Shown: positions 18,389 through 27,185, numbered from the stretch's first letter. The stretch is 64,000 nucleotides of DNA from Tropicimonas sediminicola (GCF_900188335.1 NZ_FZOY01000010.1:124001-188000), one strand, 5' to 3'. The notes: generated by a model not told the origin, from the sequence alone. Program-made: numbers and translations.

Positions 18389-19573
18389 ATGAAGAACGCT
18401 TTGCGCGGCAAGATGTTGGCCCTCGTTCTGGTCGGGGCCACAGCCCTTGGCTGGACGACCTCGTCCACATCGGTACATGCCCAGGACAGCGGCGCAGCCG
18501 CGACTTTCAACCCTGCGGACCTGATGCCGGAGATCCCGGCGCTGGAAGCATGGCGCAACTCCCCCCACGCGGACCTGTCGAAGGAGGCGTTCCGCCACTG
18601 GGACGAGGAGGAGGACAAGCTGATCCCCGAGACCTGCGCCAAGTGCCACTCGACCACCGGCTACCTGGAGTTCCTCGGTGCTGACGGCAGCGAACCGGGC
18701 GTCGTCTCCAAGCAGGAAATCGACCCCGAACATGCATCCGGCATCGCCTGCATGGCCTGCCACAACACCGTGGCGCAAAACATGACCTCGGTGATCTTCC
18801 CCTCCGGCGATGAGGCGGAAGTGTTCACCTCGGACATTCGCTGCATGACCTGCCACGGCGGCCGGGCCTCGACCGTGCAGGTGAATGACAAGATGGAAGA
18901 GCTGGGGAATCCCGAGTCGGACAGCGTGGCTGCCGATCTGGCCTTCATCAACATCCATTACCGTCCGGCCGCGGCGACGCGGTTTGGCGGCGAGGTGCGC
19001 GGTGGCTATGAGTACGACGGAATGGAATATGCCGGGTACTACTTCCACGACCGCGACTCGCAAACCTGCAACGATTGCCACAGCCCCCACTCGCTGGAGG
19101 TGAAGGTGGAAAGCTGCACGGATTGCCATGACGAGGTGGACGCAGCCAATGCCGAAACCATGCGCCTAGTGCGGTCTTCCAAGGCCGACTACGACGCCAA
19201 CGGCGACACCTCCGAAGGCATCCACGCCGAGATCGCCGCGCTGCACGGCCAGCTCTACGACGCGATCTCGAGCTATGCCGATGCCGTGCTGGGGCAGCCG
19301 GTCATCTTCCGGGGCACCAACTATCCGTACTTCTTCAACGACACCAATGGCAACGGAGAGGCGGATGACGACGAGGTGGCCTTCCCGAACCGCTACCAGT
19401 CCTGGAGCCCGCGCCTGCTGAAGGCCGCCTACAACTACAACTTCATCTCGAAGGATCCGGGCGGCTACACGCACAACCCGTACTACCAGCTGCAGCTGGC
19501 CTACGACAGCATCGCCGACCTCGCCGAGGGTGGCAGCGGTGTGGAAGTCATGGGCGAGCGTCCGGACGAGTAA
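18389..19573 (+). CDS. Exported pentahaem c-type cytochrome
   Basis: A 394-residue periplasmic protein with a Sec signal peptide (KNALRGKMLALVLVGATALG, cleavage near HAQD) and five CxxCH haem-binding motifs: CAKCH, CMACH, CMTCH, CNDCH and CTDCH, all in the first ~230 residues. The C-terminal part has none but contains two EF-hand-like acidic loops (DANGDTSEG and DTNGNGEADDDE), so calcium binding is possible. The start at 18389 is preceded by GGAAGGTGG; an in-frame ATG 15 bases upstream lacks this. It opens a likely operon with the larger multihaem cytochrome and cytochrome b, so it should carry electrons to or from them in the periplasm. I do not recognise a characterised family. Confidence 0.85.
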   Translation: MKNALRGKMLALVLVGATALGWTTSSTSVHAQDSGAAATFNPADLMPEIPALEAWRNSPHADLSKEAFRHWDEEEDKLIPETCAKCHSTTGYLEFLGADGSEPGVVSKQEIDPEHASGIACMACHNTVAQNMTSVIFPSGDEAEVFTSDIRCMTCHGGRASTVQVNDKMEELGNPESDSVAADLAFINIHYRPAAATRFGGEVRGGYEYDGMEYAGYYFHDRDSQTCNDCHSPHSLEVKVESCTDCHDEVDAANAETMRLVRSSKADYDANGDTSEGIHAEIAALHGQLYDAISSYADAVLGQPVIFRGTNYPYFFNDTNGNGEADDDEVAFPNRYQSWSPRLLKAAYNYNFISKDPGGYTHNPYYQLQLAYDSIADLAEGGSGVEVMGERPDE

Positions 19574-19606
19574 TCCGCGCGGCACAGCGTGATCGAACCT
19601 GGGGAG

Positions 19607-19625
19607 CGGCCGCCGGTGGCGGCCG
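19607..19625 (+). terminator. Intercistronic stem-loop between the two multihaem cytochromes
   Basis: Perfect 8-bp arms CGGCCGCC/GGCGGCCG with a GGT loop are followed by TTTCC. It lies 33 bp after the pentahaem stop. It may partly terminate, or protect the upstream mRNA, giving more pentahaem protein than downstream products. Confidence 0.5.
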
Positions 19626-19647
19626 TTTCCTGCAAACCGCCTCTCCC

Positions 19648-21408
19648 ATGATACGGACCATCCCCATGCCAATGCCCCGGCTAAGCGCCCTGATGCTGGC
19701 GTTTGCCTTCCTGGCGACGAGCCCTCAGCCTGTGGCGGCCCAGTCAGAGACTGCCGCCCTCCCGGAAACACCGCCTTCCGCAACCGTTGCTCCCAGCTCG
19801 ACGGCTGATCATTCGCGTTTCGCGGAACTTGAAGGTCCGTTCAAGGATGCGCGCGAGGTCAACGAAGCCTGCCTTTCGTGTCACAACACGGGCCCCGAGC
19901 AATTGCATGGCACGATCCATTTCACCTGGACGGCGCCGCAAGAGGCGGGCGCGGAGGCGGCCAAACAGCTTGGCATGCTGCACGTCGCCAACGGCTTCCT
20001 GCTGTCGACCCCGTCCAATATCGAGGCCTGCACTTCCTGCCACATCGCCGGCACCCGGTCGGACGACCCCGCGATGCTGGACGCCTCCAGCGATCCCGTC
20101 GCGCCGGTGGACTGCCTTTCGTGCCATGAACCGACCGGTCAATGGACCGTCGCCAATTTCCACGAGAACGGCGCCGCCTGCACCATGTGCCACGACGACC
20201 GGCTCAAGGGCGACACGCCCGAGATCGAGGACCTTGCGCTGGCGGCCCGCTCGGTCGGGCCGTCGACCCGCGCTTCCTGCGGCAGCTGCCATTTCGACGC
20301 GGACGGCGGCCCGGGCGTCAAGCACGGCGACCTGAACGCCGATCTGATCGAGCCCGACGCGACGCTCGACGTCCACATGGCCGCGGCCCCGGATGGCGCC
20401 GGCTTCACCTGTTCGACCTGCCACACGACGCAGGACCACGCCGTTGCCGGCAGCCGCTACACCGGAGGCCCGGGCAAGAGCCCAGACCGGCCCGCCCTCG
20501 CCGGCGCCGCCGCCTCCTGCCAGAGCTGCCACAGCGCGACGCCCCACGAGGCGCTCGCCAGCGGCCCGCGCCTCGACCGCCATATCGACGCCGTCGCCTG
20601 CGAGACCTGCCACATCCCGGCGATCGCCCGCGGCGAGACGAAAACGCGCGTGCTTTGGGACTGGTCCAGCGTCGGCGAGCTTGATCGCCGCCGGCAACCC
20701 TTCGTGGACACCGAGAAGGACGGGACTGTCACCTATTCCTCCGAAAAGGGGCACTTTGCCCATGCTTCGGCCTTCGAGCCCACGCTGATCTGGTCCGATG
20801 GCCGATTGAACGTGCACCGCCCCGGAGATGTCCTGCCCTGGGGCTCTGCCGAAGAGGACGAGGACCTTTCCGACGAGGCCCGCGAGGGAGAGGCCGAAGC
20901 CATCGCGGACGCCTTTGCCGACGCGCCGTGGATCTCCGCCTATGACGGTGCGCCGGGGGCGGAGCATTCCCGGGTCGCGCCGGTCAAGGTCATGCATTCC
21001 GTCGTACCGATCGACGCGGAAAGCCGGGCGCTGGCCGCCGCGCTCTTTGCCGGGCGCGGGCGGGATGCGCTGTGGAACGACTTCCGCTGGGAGGATGCGG
21101 TCGAGACCGGCATGGACGCGGCCGGCGTGGACTTCAGCGGCGACGTGGCCTTCGCCCGCGTGCGCCAGATGATCCCGGTGAACCACATGATCGCTCCCGC
21201 CGACCAGGCGCTCGACTGCAACGCCTGCCACGCCAGGGACGGACGCCTCGCCGACCTGCCCGGCGGCTTCGTGCCCGGGCGCGACGGGTTCGAGCTGCTC
21301 GACAAGGCGGGGCTCCTGCTCCTCGCGGCCACGCTGGCCGCCGTCCTGCTTCACCTGATCCTACGGCTCGGCTTCGGGCTCTTCTACAAGGGCAATCGTC
21401 ATGGCTGA
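19648..21408 (+). CDS. Membrane-anchored octahaem tetrathionate-reductase-family cytochrome c (nine CxxCH)
   Basis: A 586-residue protein with an N-terminal signal peptide (cleavage near VAAQSE) and a single C-terminal transmembrane helix (LLLLAATLAAVLLHLILRL). Nine CxxCH motifs are present: CLSCH, CTSCH, CLSCH, CTMCH, CGSCH, CSTCH, CQSCH, CETCH and CNACH. The layout, including the late MIPVNHMI and LDCNACH segments, resembles the octahaem tetrathionate reductase (OTR) family, but with one motif more than eight. The stop overlaps the cytochrome b start by 8 bp, so the two are almost certainly one membrane complex exchanging electrons with the quinone pool. The start could instead be at 19666 or 19672; none has a clear ribosome binding site. 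Substrate unknown; tetrathionate, nitrite or hydroxylamine are family precedents only. Confidence 0.85.
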   Translation: MIRTIPMPMPRLSALMLAFAFLATSPQPVAAQSETAALPETPPSATVAPSSTADHSRFAELEGPFKDAREVNEACLSCHNTGPEQLHGTIHFTWTAPQEAGAEAAKQLGMLHVANGFLLSTPSNIEACTSCHIAGTRSDDPAMLDASSDPVAPVDCLSCHEPTGQWTVANFHENGAACTMCHDDRLKGDTPEIEDLALAARSVGPSTRASCGSCHFDADGGPGVKHGDLNADLIEPDATLDVHMAAAPDGAGFTCSTCHTTQDHAVAGSRYTGGPGKSPDRPALAGAAASCQSCHSATPHEALASGPRLDRHIDAVACETCHIPAIARGETKTRVLWDWSSVGELDRRRQPFVDTEKDGTVTYSSEKGHFAHASAFEPTLIWSDGRLNVHRPGDVLPWGSAEEDEDLSDEAREGEAEAIADAFADAPWISAYDGAPGAEHSRVAPVKVMHSVVPIDAESRALAAALFAGRGRDALWNDFRWEDAVETGMDAAGVDFSGDVAFARVRQMIPVNHMIAPADQALDCNACHARDGRLADLPGGFVPGRDGFELLDKAGLLLLAATLAAVLLHLILRLGFGLFYKGNRHG

Positions 21409-22033
21409 CACGCGCGCATCCGACCCCAGGGGCGTCTATCTCTTTCCGCCGTTCGAGCGATTCTGGCACTGGAGCCAGGCCGCCCTGATCATCTTCCTCA
21501 TGGCCACAGGCGCCGAGATCCACGGCTTCTGGACATGGCTCGGTTTCGAGCGGGCTCTGAACCTGCATGTCATGTCCGCCTTTGCGCTGCTCGTGCTGTG
21601 GGTCTTTGCCATCTTCTGGCATATCGTGACCGGCCAGTGGCGCCACTACGTGCCGACCACCAGGGGGCTGTGGAAGGTGATCTCCTTCTACGCCACAGGC
21701 ATTTTCAGAGGCGCCCCGCACCCGTTCAAGCCCAGCACCCGCCGCAAGCACAACCCGATGCAGGCGATGGCCTATCTCGGCTTCAAGCTGCTGATGGCGC
21801 CGGGGATCTGGATCTCGGGGCTGATCCTCTGGCTCTATGGCAAGTTCCCCGCGCTTTATCCGGAGGCGCTGCCCATCCTCTGGGTCAACGCCGTACACGT
21901 CGCCGCCGCCTTCCTGATCGCGGCCTTCCTGATCGCGCATCTCTACCTGATCACGACGGGCGAGACGGTGTTTGCGCAGCTGCGGGCGATGATCACCGGC
22001 TGGGACAGGCACGGCACGACCGAGGAGGACTGA
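21401..22033 (+). CDS. Cytochrome b (dihaem b-type, hydrogenase/OTR-associated)
   Basis: A 210-residue inner-membrane protein with four transmembrane segments. Likely haem-ligand histidines are seen in FERFWHW (first segment), ALNLHVMS, IFWHIVTGQW and VNAVHVAAAF/IAHLYL. This is the pattern of the b561-like subunit that links periplasmic cytochromes or hydrogenases to quinone. It overlaps the end of the membrane-anchored cytochrome c gene by 8 bp, so translation is coupled. Its role here is probably quinol oxidation or quinone reduction for the two multihaem proteins upstream. The sequence does not show the electron-flow direction. Confidence 0.88.
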   Translation: MADTRASDPRGVYLFPPFERFWHWSQAALIIFLMATGAEIHGFWTWLGFERALNLHVMSAFALLVLWVFAIFWHIVTGQWRHYVPTTRGLWKVISFYATGIFRGAPHPFKPSTRRKHNPMQAMAYLGFKLLMAPGIWISGLILWLYGKFPALYPEALPILWVNAVHVAAAFLIAAFLIAHLYLITTGETVFAQLRAMITGWDRHGTTEED

Positions 22034-22195
22034 GCACGCCGCCTTTCGGCTATCGGCACCGCCCTTCCGAAATCAAACTTCTGAAACAAAGGCGCGACTC
22101 GGCAGATCCGCGATATGATTGGAGGTGTCCGACATTCCGGACCCAGGTTGGCTCGCCCCGCAGGAGGAGGCGCGGCGGGCCGGGGAGGACGTGAA

Positions 22196-22660
22196 ATGAA
22201 CAAGCATGACATCGACGCCAACGCACCGGTCCCCACCGCAGACCAGCTCCGCATGGAGTTGATCGAGCGCAAGCTGGCGGAAATGGAGAAGCGTGAGACC
22301 CAGAAGGCTGCCGAACGGCAGAAACTTGCGGCCTTCACCGACGATTTCATGAAGAACCATGTCTCCGACAAGGAGCGGGAGATGATCCGCCGGCTGGTCC
22401 AGAACGCGGTCAGCGACGGCAAGTGGGAGGCGCTCGTCTACAGCTTCCCGTCAGATCTCTGCACCGACAGCGGACGCGCGATCACCAACGGCGAACCGGA
22501 CTGGCCCAAGACGCTCCAGGGCAAGGCGAAGGAGCTCTACGAGCGCTACCAGACCATCGCCAAGCCGGCGGGCTACCGGCTGAAGGCCATGATCATCAAC
22601 TATCCCGGCGGCATGCCGGGCGACGTCGGTCTCTTTCTGAGCTGGGCTCCAGAGGCCTAG
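22196..22660 (+). CDS. Small hypothetical protein with N-terminal coiled coil
   Basis: A 154-residue soluble protein that I do not recognise. There is no signal peptide. Residues ~15-50 are strongly charged and predicted helical (ELIERKLAEMEKRETQKAAE), a likely coiled coil. The C-terminal ~90 residues look globular (KWEALVYSFPSDLCTDSGRA ... LKAMIINYPGGMPGDVGLFL). The ATG at 22196 has a GGGGAGGA site 7 bases upstream. The gene is 162 bp downstream of the cytochrome b gene and ends at its own strong terminator, so it may be a separate unit or the tail of the cytochrome operon. Confidence 0.65.
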   Translation: MNKHDIDANAPVPTADQLRMELIERKLAEMEKRETQKAAERQKLAAFTDDFMKNHVSDKEREMIRRLVQNAVSDGKWEALVYSFPSDLCTDSGRAITNGEPDWPKTLQGKAKELYERYQTIAKPAGYRLKAMIINYPGGMPGDVGLFLSWAPEA

Positions 22661-22687
22661 CGCGGACAGCAGATCCACCTGCCGGGC

Positions 22688-22713
22688 CGCGGCCCGCCAC
22701 GTCGCGGGCCGCG
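22688..22713 (+). terminator. Rho-independent terminator
   Basis: A perfect 10-bp stem (CGCGGCCCGC/GCGGGCCGCG) with a 6-nt CACGTC loop is followed by ATAACGTTTTCC. It lies 28 bp after the stop of the 154-residue unknown protein and separates it from the DUF6152 gene. Confidence 0.7.
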
Positions 22714-22887
22714 ATAACGTTTTCCTGAACGGCCACACGTCAGCCGCCTTTCAAAGGGCTGGTCCATCCTCTCTTCCTCATTCCTTCAAATTCACCGGGC
22801 TTTGTGCGTCGCGATGCGACGGCAAGCTGCGCCCCTGCGTTGGGTCATGGCGAACCGGACGGCAAGAAGCACGAGAGGAAACGAGAC

Positions 22888-24003
22888 ATGAAAGACCTGA
22901 GAACCCTCGGATTGGTCGCAGCGCTGACGATCCTTCCGCTCCCTGCGCTGGCGCACCACGGCAGCAGCGGCCAGTTCGACACGAGCAAGACGGTGGAGTT
23001 TACCGGCACGATCACCCGCGTCCGCCTCGTCAATCCGCACGCCTATGTCTATTTCGACGTCACCGACGACGCCGGCGAGGTCACCAACGTGCGCTGCGAG
23101 CTGCAATCGGGCTCCCTGTTGAAACGGCACGGCTGGACATCCGACATTTTCGAGATCGGCAGCGAGATCTCGATCGTCGGCTCACCCGACCGCGACGACC
23201 CGACCACCTGCTACATGAGCCAGATCACTTTCGCCGACGGTGTCACCGCGACCCGCTACAGCACCTTTGACGACGACGGGAACATCGAGGCCGAGCAGCG
23301 TCAGACCGAGCGGGACGACGGGACGCCCAACCTCGACGGCAACTGGGCGATGGTGCGCGAGCGGGGCGCGCCTCCGGGCGGCGGCGGCCAGTCGCCTGCC
23401 GTGCTGACCGAGGTCGGCGCTGCCGCGGTCGAGGGCGCAGCCGCCAACGACAACCCGCGGCTCCATTGCGAGGCGACCAACATCGTCATGGACTGGTGGT
23501 TCGACCAGATGGTCAACGTCATCGAGCAGACCGACACCGAGATCACCATGACCTACGGTTTCATGGACCTGGTTCGAACCATCCACCTCGACGGCAGCGA
23601 GATGCCGAAAGACTTCGTGCCGAACCGCGCGGGCTATTCCACCGGCGAATGGGACGGCGACACGCTGGTTGTGACAACAACCGGCTTCGACGAAGGCTGG
23701 ATCATGGCCCCGTTGGGCGGCGGACCGCGCGAGCAGGCAGACGGCGGCGATGCGCCTGGGGAGCGCCCCGCCCGCGAAGGGCAGCGCCGCAGACCGCCGA
23801 GCCCTGTGAAGAACAGCCCGGAGCTCGTGGTGGTCGAACGGTTCACCCTGAATGACGACGGCACCGTCCTGACACGCGACTACACCTTCACCGATCCACT
23901 CTACCTCGAACAGCCCCTCGAAGGGTCGGACGAGGTCACGCTCACCAGCGATGCCTACGAACCCTATGCCTGTGACGACCTGACCACCGAACGGACGCAT
24001 TGA
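22888..24003 (+). CDS. Exported DUF6152-family protein
   Basis: A 371-residue periplasmic protein. The signal peptide is LGLVAALTILPLPALA, then the mature start HHGSSGQFD. Residues ~20-125 match DUF6152 (VEFTGTITRVRLVNPHAYVY, a small OB-like barrel). The C-terminal part has the WDGDTLVVTTTGFDEGW and VVERFTLNDDGTVLTRDY segments often found with such proteins, separated by a Pro/Gly/Glu-rich stretch (residues ~285-310). The conserved HHG at the mature N-terminus could bind a metal. Two small membrane proteins follow; the three genes probably form an operon. The function of the family is unknown to me. Confidence 0.75.
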   Translation: MKDLRTLGLVAALTILPLPALAHHGSSGQFDTSKTVEFTGTITRVRLVNPHAYVYFDVTDDAGEVTNVRCELQSGSLLKRHGWTSDIFEIGSEISIVGSPDRDDPTTCYMSQITFADGVTATRYSTFDDDGNIEAEQRQTERDDGTPNLDGNWAMVRERGAPPGGGGQSPAVLTEVGAAAVEGAAANDNPRLHCEATNIVMDWWFDQMVNVIEQTDTEITMTYGFMDLVRTIHLDGSEMPKDFVPNRAGYSTGEWDGDTLVVTTTGFDEGWIMAPLGGGPREQADGGDAPGERPAREGQRRRPPSPVKNSPELVVVERFTLNDDGTVLTRDYTFTDPLYLEQPLEGSDEVTLTSDAYEPYACDDLTTERTH

Positions 24004-24132
24004 CAGGATGGGGCCGTGCCAAGCCGGCCCCATTTCCCGCCTCACACCCACACGGAAAGCGGCGGGCCGCCCGTTGTTGCCGCGTGCTTCGGCGGCGGCC
24101 GCGCCGTGCTGCCCCCGTCAGGAAGGATCCAA

Positions 24133-24591
24133 ATGGAAACGTTGTATTGGCTGGAGGACTCGGTCGTCGGAATGACCGTCTCCAGCACCGAGTGGGGCTA
24201 TCCCATCATTCTGTCGCTCCATGCCGTCGGCATGGCCATCCTGGTCGGCGTAGCCCTGATGCTGCTCGTCCGCGTCCTGGGCTTTGCGCCGGCAATCCCG
24301 GTCACTGCCATGGCGCCCTACGGACGGGTGGTATTGGGTGGCTTCGTCCTCAACCTCGCGTCCGGCGCGGCGCTCTTCTGCGGCAATGCCTCCGAGCTGT
24401 TCTTCAACTGGGCGTTCCGCATCAAGATCGTCCTGGTGTTCGCCGGGATGGCGCTGACCTGGCGGCTGATCCGGGTCTGCATCCGGCAGACCGACGATGT
24501 CGCGCCCACCCACCGCAGGCTCGCCGGCGTTGCGGCGGCCACCTGGGTCGCCGCGATCATCTCCGGCCGCCTGATCGGCTACCTGTCCTGA
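24133..24591 (+). CDS. Four-helix membrane protein, first of a paralogous pair
   Basis: A 152-residue integral membrane protein with about four transmembrane segments. It may belong to the group annotated as DUF6644, but I give that only tentatively. The conserved core (a His in the first helix, LSLHAVGM; VLGFAPAIPV; GFVLNLASGAALF; FRIKIVLVFAGM) is repeated almost position for position in the next gene, so the two are paralogues and may form a heterodimer. The start METLYW at 24133 lies 130 bp after the DUF6152 stop and 6 bases after a GGAAGG site. The regularly placed His and Trp residues would fit a haem or quinone site, but this is a guess. Confidence 0.7.
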   Translation: METLYWLEDSVVGMTVSSTEWGYPIILSLHAVGMAILVGVALMLLVRVLGFAPAIPVTAMAPYGRVVLGGFVLNLASGAALFCGNASELFFNWAFRIKIVLVFAGMALTWRLIRVCIRQTDDVAPTHRRLAGVAAATWVAAIISGRLIGYLS

Positions 24592-24604
24592 GGAGACCTG
24601 CCTG

Positions 24605-25102
24605 ATGAACACCCTCCTCAACCGGCTCACAGACACGCTCAACGCGACCGCATTGAGCGGCTTCGTGATGGACAACGCCGTTGTATTTCCGGCGCTGGAG
24701 ATGGCGCATTTCCTCGGCCTGTGCCTGCTGTTCGGCGCGCTCCTGGTCGTCGACCTGCGTGTCGTCGGCTTCGCGCGGGCGATTCCGATCGCGCGCGCCG
24801 AGATCTTCGTGCGCTTCGCCCTGATCGGCTTTGCCATCAACCTCGTGTCCGGGCTGATGTTCGTTGTCGGCGATTCCGATCGCTATCTCGTCAACATCGC
24901 ATTCTGGACGAAGATGGGGATGATCGTGGCGGCCGGCCTCAACACCGCCTATTTCGTGCGCCGCGTGAAGCCGCAGATGGATGAAGGCGTGGACTCGTCC
25001 GAGCTCACGCCGGATGCCCGGGTGGTCGCGTGGCTCTCGCTTGCGCTCTGGACCGGCGTCATCATCCTCGGCCGGTTCATTCCCTATGTCGAAGATCTCT
25101 GA
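24605..25102 (+). CDS. Four-helix membrane protein, second of a paralogous pair
   Basis: A 165-residue integral membrane protein with about four transmembrane helices. It aligns with the previous gene product across its length: EMAHFLGL (His in helix 1), LRVVGFARAIPI, GFAINLVSGLMF, FWTKMGMIVAAG and a final helix ending LGRFIPY. It has a longer N-terminal amphipathic stretch. It starts 13 bp after its partner and is followed by a convergent terminator, so it closes the DUF6152 operon. It is probably a subunit of the same complex. Function unknown. Confidence 0.7.
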   Translation: MNTLLNRLTDTLNATALSGFVMDNAVVFPALEMAHFLGLCLLFGALLVVDLRVVGFARAIPIARAEIFVRFALIGFAINLVSGLMFVVGDSDRYLVNIAFWTKMGMIVAAGLNTAYFVRRVKPQMDEGVDSSELTPDARVVAWLSLALWTGVIILGRFIPYVEDL

Positions 25103-25212
25103 AGGTCGCCGCACGCTGGCTCGAAATTGCCCAACGAGGAGGTTGCTGGCAGGCCCTTCCGGACCTCCACTGACGCAGGAAGCCTGACGGCTTCAGGGGC
25201 TCTGAAAAGGAA

Positions 25213-25241
25213 CTCCGCGCCGCCTGACGGGCGGCGCGGAG
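25213..25241. terminator. Bidirectional terminator between convergent operons
   Basis: A perfect 12-bp stem (CTCCGCGCCGCC/GGCGGCGCGGAG) with a TGACG loop lies between the stops at 25102 and 25261. The rightward side is followed by CAGTGTCTTTTC and the leftward side by TTCCTTTTC, so it can serve both operons. Confidence 0.8.
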
Positions 25242-25260
25242 CAGTGTCTTTTCGCAAAGG

Positions 25261-26586
25261 TCAGTCGAACCAGAACAGCGCGATTTGCGGGAAGGCGACG
25301 AGCAGTCCGACGGCCAGCACCTGCATCGCGATGAAGGGCAGAAGCGAGCGGAAGATGATCCCCAGCGTGATGTCGTCCGGAACCACCGACTTCAGGTAGA
25401 AGGCGGCCGGGCCGAAGGGCGGCGACAGGAAGCTCACTTGCATGTTCATGCAGAAGACGACGCCGAACCAGATCGGGTCCAGCCCGAGGTTGCGGATGAT
25501 CGGCACGAAGATCGGCATCGTCAGCAGCGCCACCCCGACCCAGTCGAGGAAGGCGCCGAGTACGAAGAGGATCGCCATCATGAAGAGCACGATCACCGTC
25601 GGGTTGTCCGAGATGCCGTACATCAGGTCGGAAATGAACTTGATGCCGCCCATCAGGTTGTAGACCCCGACGAGCGCGGTGGCACCGATTCCGATCCAGA
25701 CGATCATGCCGACGGTGGCGAGCGTCTGCATCGCGGCGCCGCGCAGCAGGCCCCAGGTGAACTCGCCCCGAACGACCGTGGATAGCAGCACGCCGCCCAC
25801 ACCGACCGCCGAGGCTTCCGTGACCGAGGCGATGCCGCCGTAGATCGAACCGAGCACGGCGATGACCACCAGGATCGGCAGGATCAGCCCCTTCAGCAGC
25901 CGCATCTTCTCCTCGGCCGGAATCCGCTCCATCTGCGGCGGCGGGACCGCGCCCGGGGTGAAGTAGGCCCGGAAAAGCACGTAGAGCACGTAGAACGAGG
26001 CCAGCATGAAGCCCGGCACGAAGGCCGCGGTGAACAGGTCGCCGATCGAGACCGAGGCGGTGAGGCCGTAGATGATGAGCACGATCGAGGGCGGCACCAT
26101 GGTGCCGAGCGCCCCGCCGGCGCAGACCACGCCGATGGAGAGGTTCCTGTCATAGCCCTGGCGCAGCATCTGCGGCAGCGCGAGCAGGCCGAGCAGCACG
26201 ACTTCGCCGCCGATGATGCCGGACATGGCCGCCAGGATCACCGCGACGAAGATGGTCTGCACGGCAACGCCGCCCTTGATACGGCCACCGACCAGCTTCA
26301 TCGCGTCGAACAGGTCGCGCGCGATGCCCGACCTGTCGAGGATGGCCGCCATCAGCACGAACATCGGCACCGAGACGAAGACGAAACTCTCCACGAAGGT
26401 GTAGATGCGCGAGGAGATGACCTGCACCGCCATCGGCCCGAAGCCGAGCAGAGCGAAGGTCAGCGCCACGAGCAGCGTCACGAAGGCGAGCGGCATGCCG
26501 GTGAGCAGCAGCAGCACCATCAGGCCGAACATCATCATCGTCGAGTTGCCGATGCCGATGGCGGCGAAATCGAGGATCGCGTTCAT
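25261..26586 (-). CDS. TRAP transporter large permease (DctM family)
   Basis: A 441-residue inner-membrane protein of the DctM/ion-transporter superfamily with about 12 transmembrane helices. Typical stretches are LTGMPLAFVTLLVALTFALL near the N-terminus, GGALGTMVPPSIVLIIYGL, the TEASAVGVGGVLL repeat, and LSPPFGPAAFYLKSVVP near the end. It performs the sodium-coupled transport step for a substrate delivered by the DctP protein. Its start overlaps the DctQ stop by one base (TGATG arrangement). It is the last gene of the six-gene sugar-acid operon that begins at 31324, so the substrate is likely an aldonate or ketoaldonate such as L-idonate or gluconate. Confidence 0.93.
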   Translation of the reverse strand: MNAILDFAAIGIGNSTMMMFGLMVLLLLTGMPLAFVTLLVALTFALLGFGPMAVQVISSRIYTFVESFVFVSVPMFVLMAAILDRSGIARDLFDAMKLVGGRIKGGVAVQTIFVAVILAAMSGIIGGEVVLLGLLALPQMLRQGYDRNLSIGVVCAGGALGTMVPPSIVLIIYGLTASVSIGDLFTAAFVPGFMLASFYVLYVLFRAYFTPGAVPPPQMERIPAEEKMRLLKGLILPILVVIAVLGSIYGGIASVTEASAVGVGGVLLSTVVRGEFTWGLLRGAAMQTLATVGMIVWIGIGATALVGVYNLMGGIKFISDLMYGISDNPTVIVLFMMAILFVLGAFLDWVGVALLTMPIFVPIIRNLGLDPIWFGVVFCMNMQVSFLSPPFGPAAFYLKSVVPDDITLGIIFRSLLPFIAMQVLAVGLLVAFPQIALFWFD

Positions 26587-27185
26587 CAGTTGGTCTCCTC
26601 GGCCGGACGGCGGATGTAGTTCCAGGTCAGGATCAGGAACTGGATGGTCATCAGGATCATCACGATCAGCAGGAAGGTCTTGACCAGCGCCGGCGCGGGC
26701 GGGTTCCAGGCGGAGCCGGAGCGCTCCATCCGGAAGTCGCCGGTGGGCGAGAACAGCGCCTTGGTCGACATGATCCAGGCCGCATAGGTGAAAAACCCGG
26801 CGGCGATAAAGGAGGCGAAGGAGATGATGATATTGACCACGCGCCGCACCTTCGGCGGCAGGATGTCATAGATCAGCACGACCCGGATGTGGCTGTTGCG
26901 CGAGGCGCAGTAGAGCCCGCCGTAAAGGAAGGAGATGCCGCAGAGAAAGGTCGTCGTCTCGTGCGCCCAGACGGTGGGGCTGTTGAGCACGTAGCGCAGG
27001 AAAACCTCGATCAGCAGGATGCAGGCGGAGGCGCAGATCGCCACGGCAAAGATGAAGCCGCCCTGGTTGATGATCCTGCCGAAACGGCCAGCCTCGGGAA
27101 CGGCGCCGCGATCGACCTTGCGGGTGGGTGTTTCAACCTCGGCCAGCGGGTCCGGCCCGGGGGTCATTTCTGTCTTGTCTGTCAT
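26586..27185 (-). CDS. TRAP transporter small permease (DctQ family)
   Basis: A 199-residue four-helix inner-membrane subunit. It begins with ~35 polar residues and then has the DctQ pattern: the first helix with IEVFLRYVLNSPTVWAHETT, the GGLYCASRNSHIRVVLIYD segment, and two further helices. The subunit bridges the large permease and the periplasmic binding protein. A GC-rich hairpin separates it from the dctP-like gene upstream, while its stop overlaps the DctM start. It is part of the idonate/gluconate-type operon. Confidence 0.9.
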   Translation of the reverse strand: MTDKTEMTPGPDPLAEVETPTRKVDRGAVPEAGRFGRIINQGGFIFAVAICASACILLIEVFLRYVLNSPTVWAHETTTFLCGISFLYGGLYCASRNSHIRVVLIYDILPPKVRRVVNIIISFASFIAAGFFTYAAWIMSTKALFSPTGDFRMERSGSAWNPPAPALVKTFLLIVMILMTIQFLILTWNYIRRPAEETN

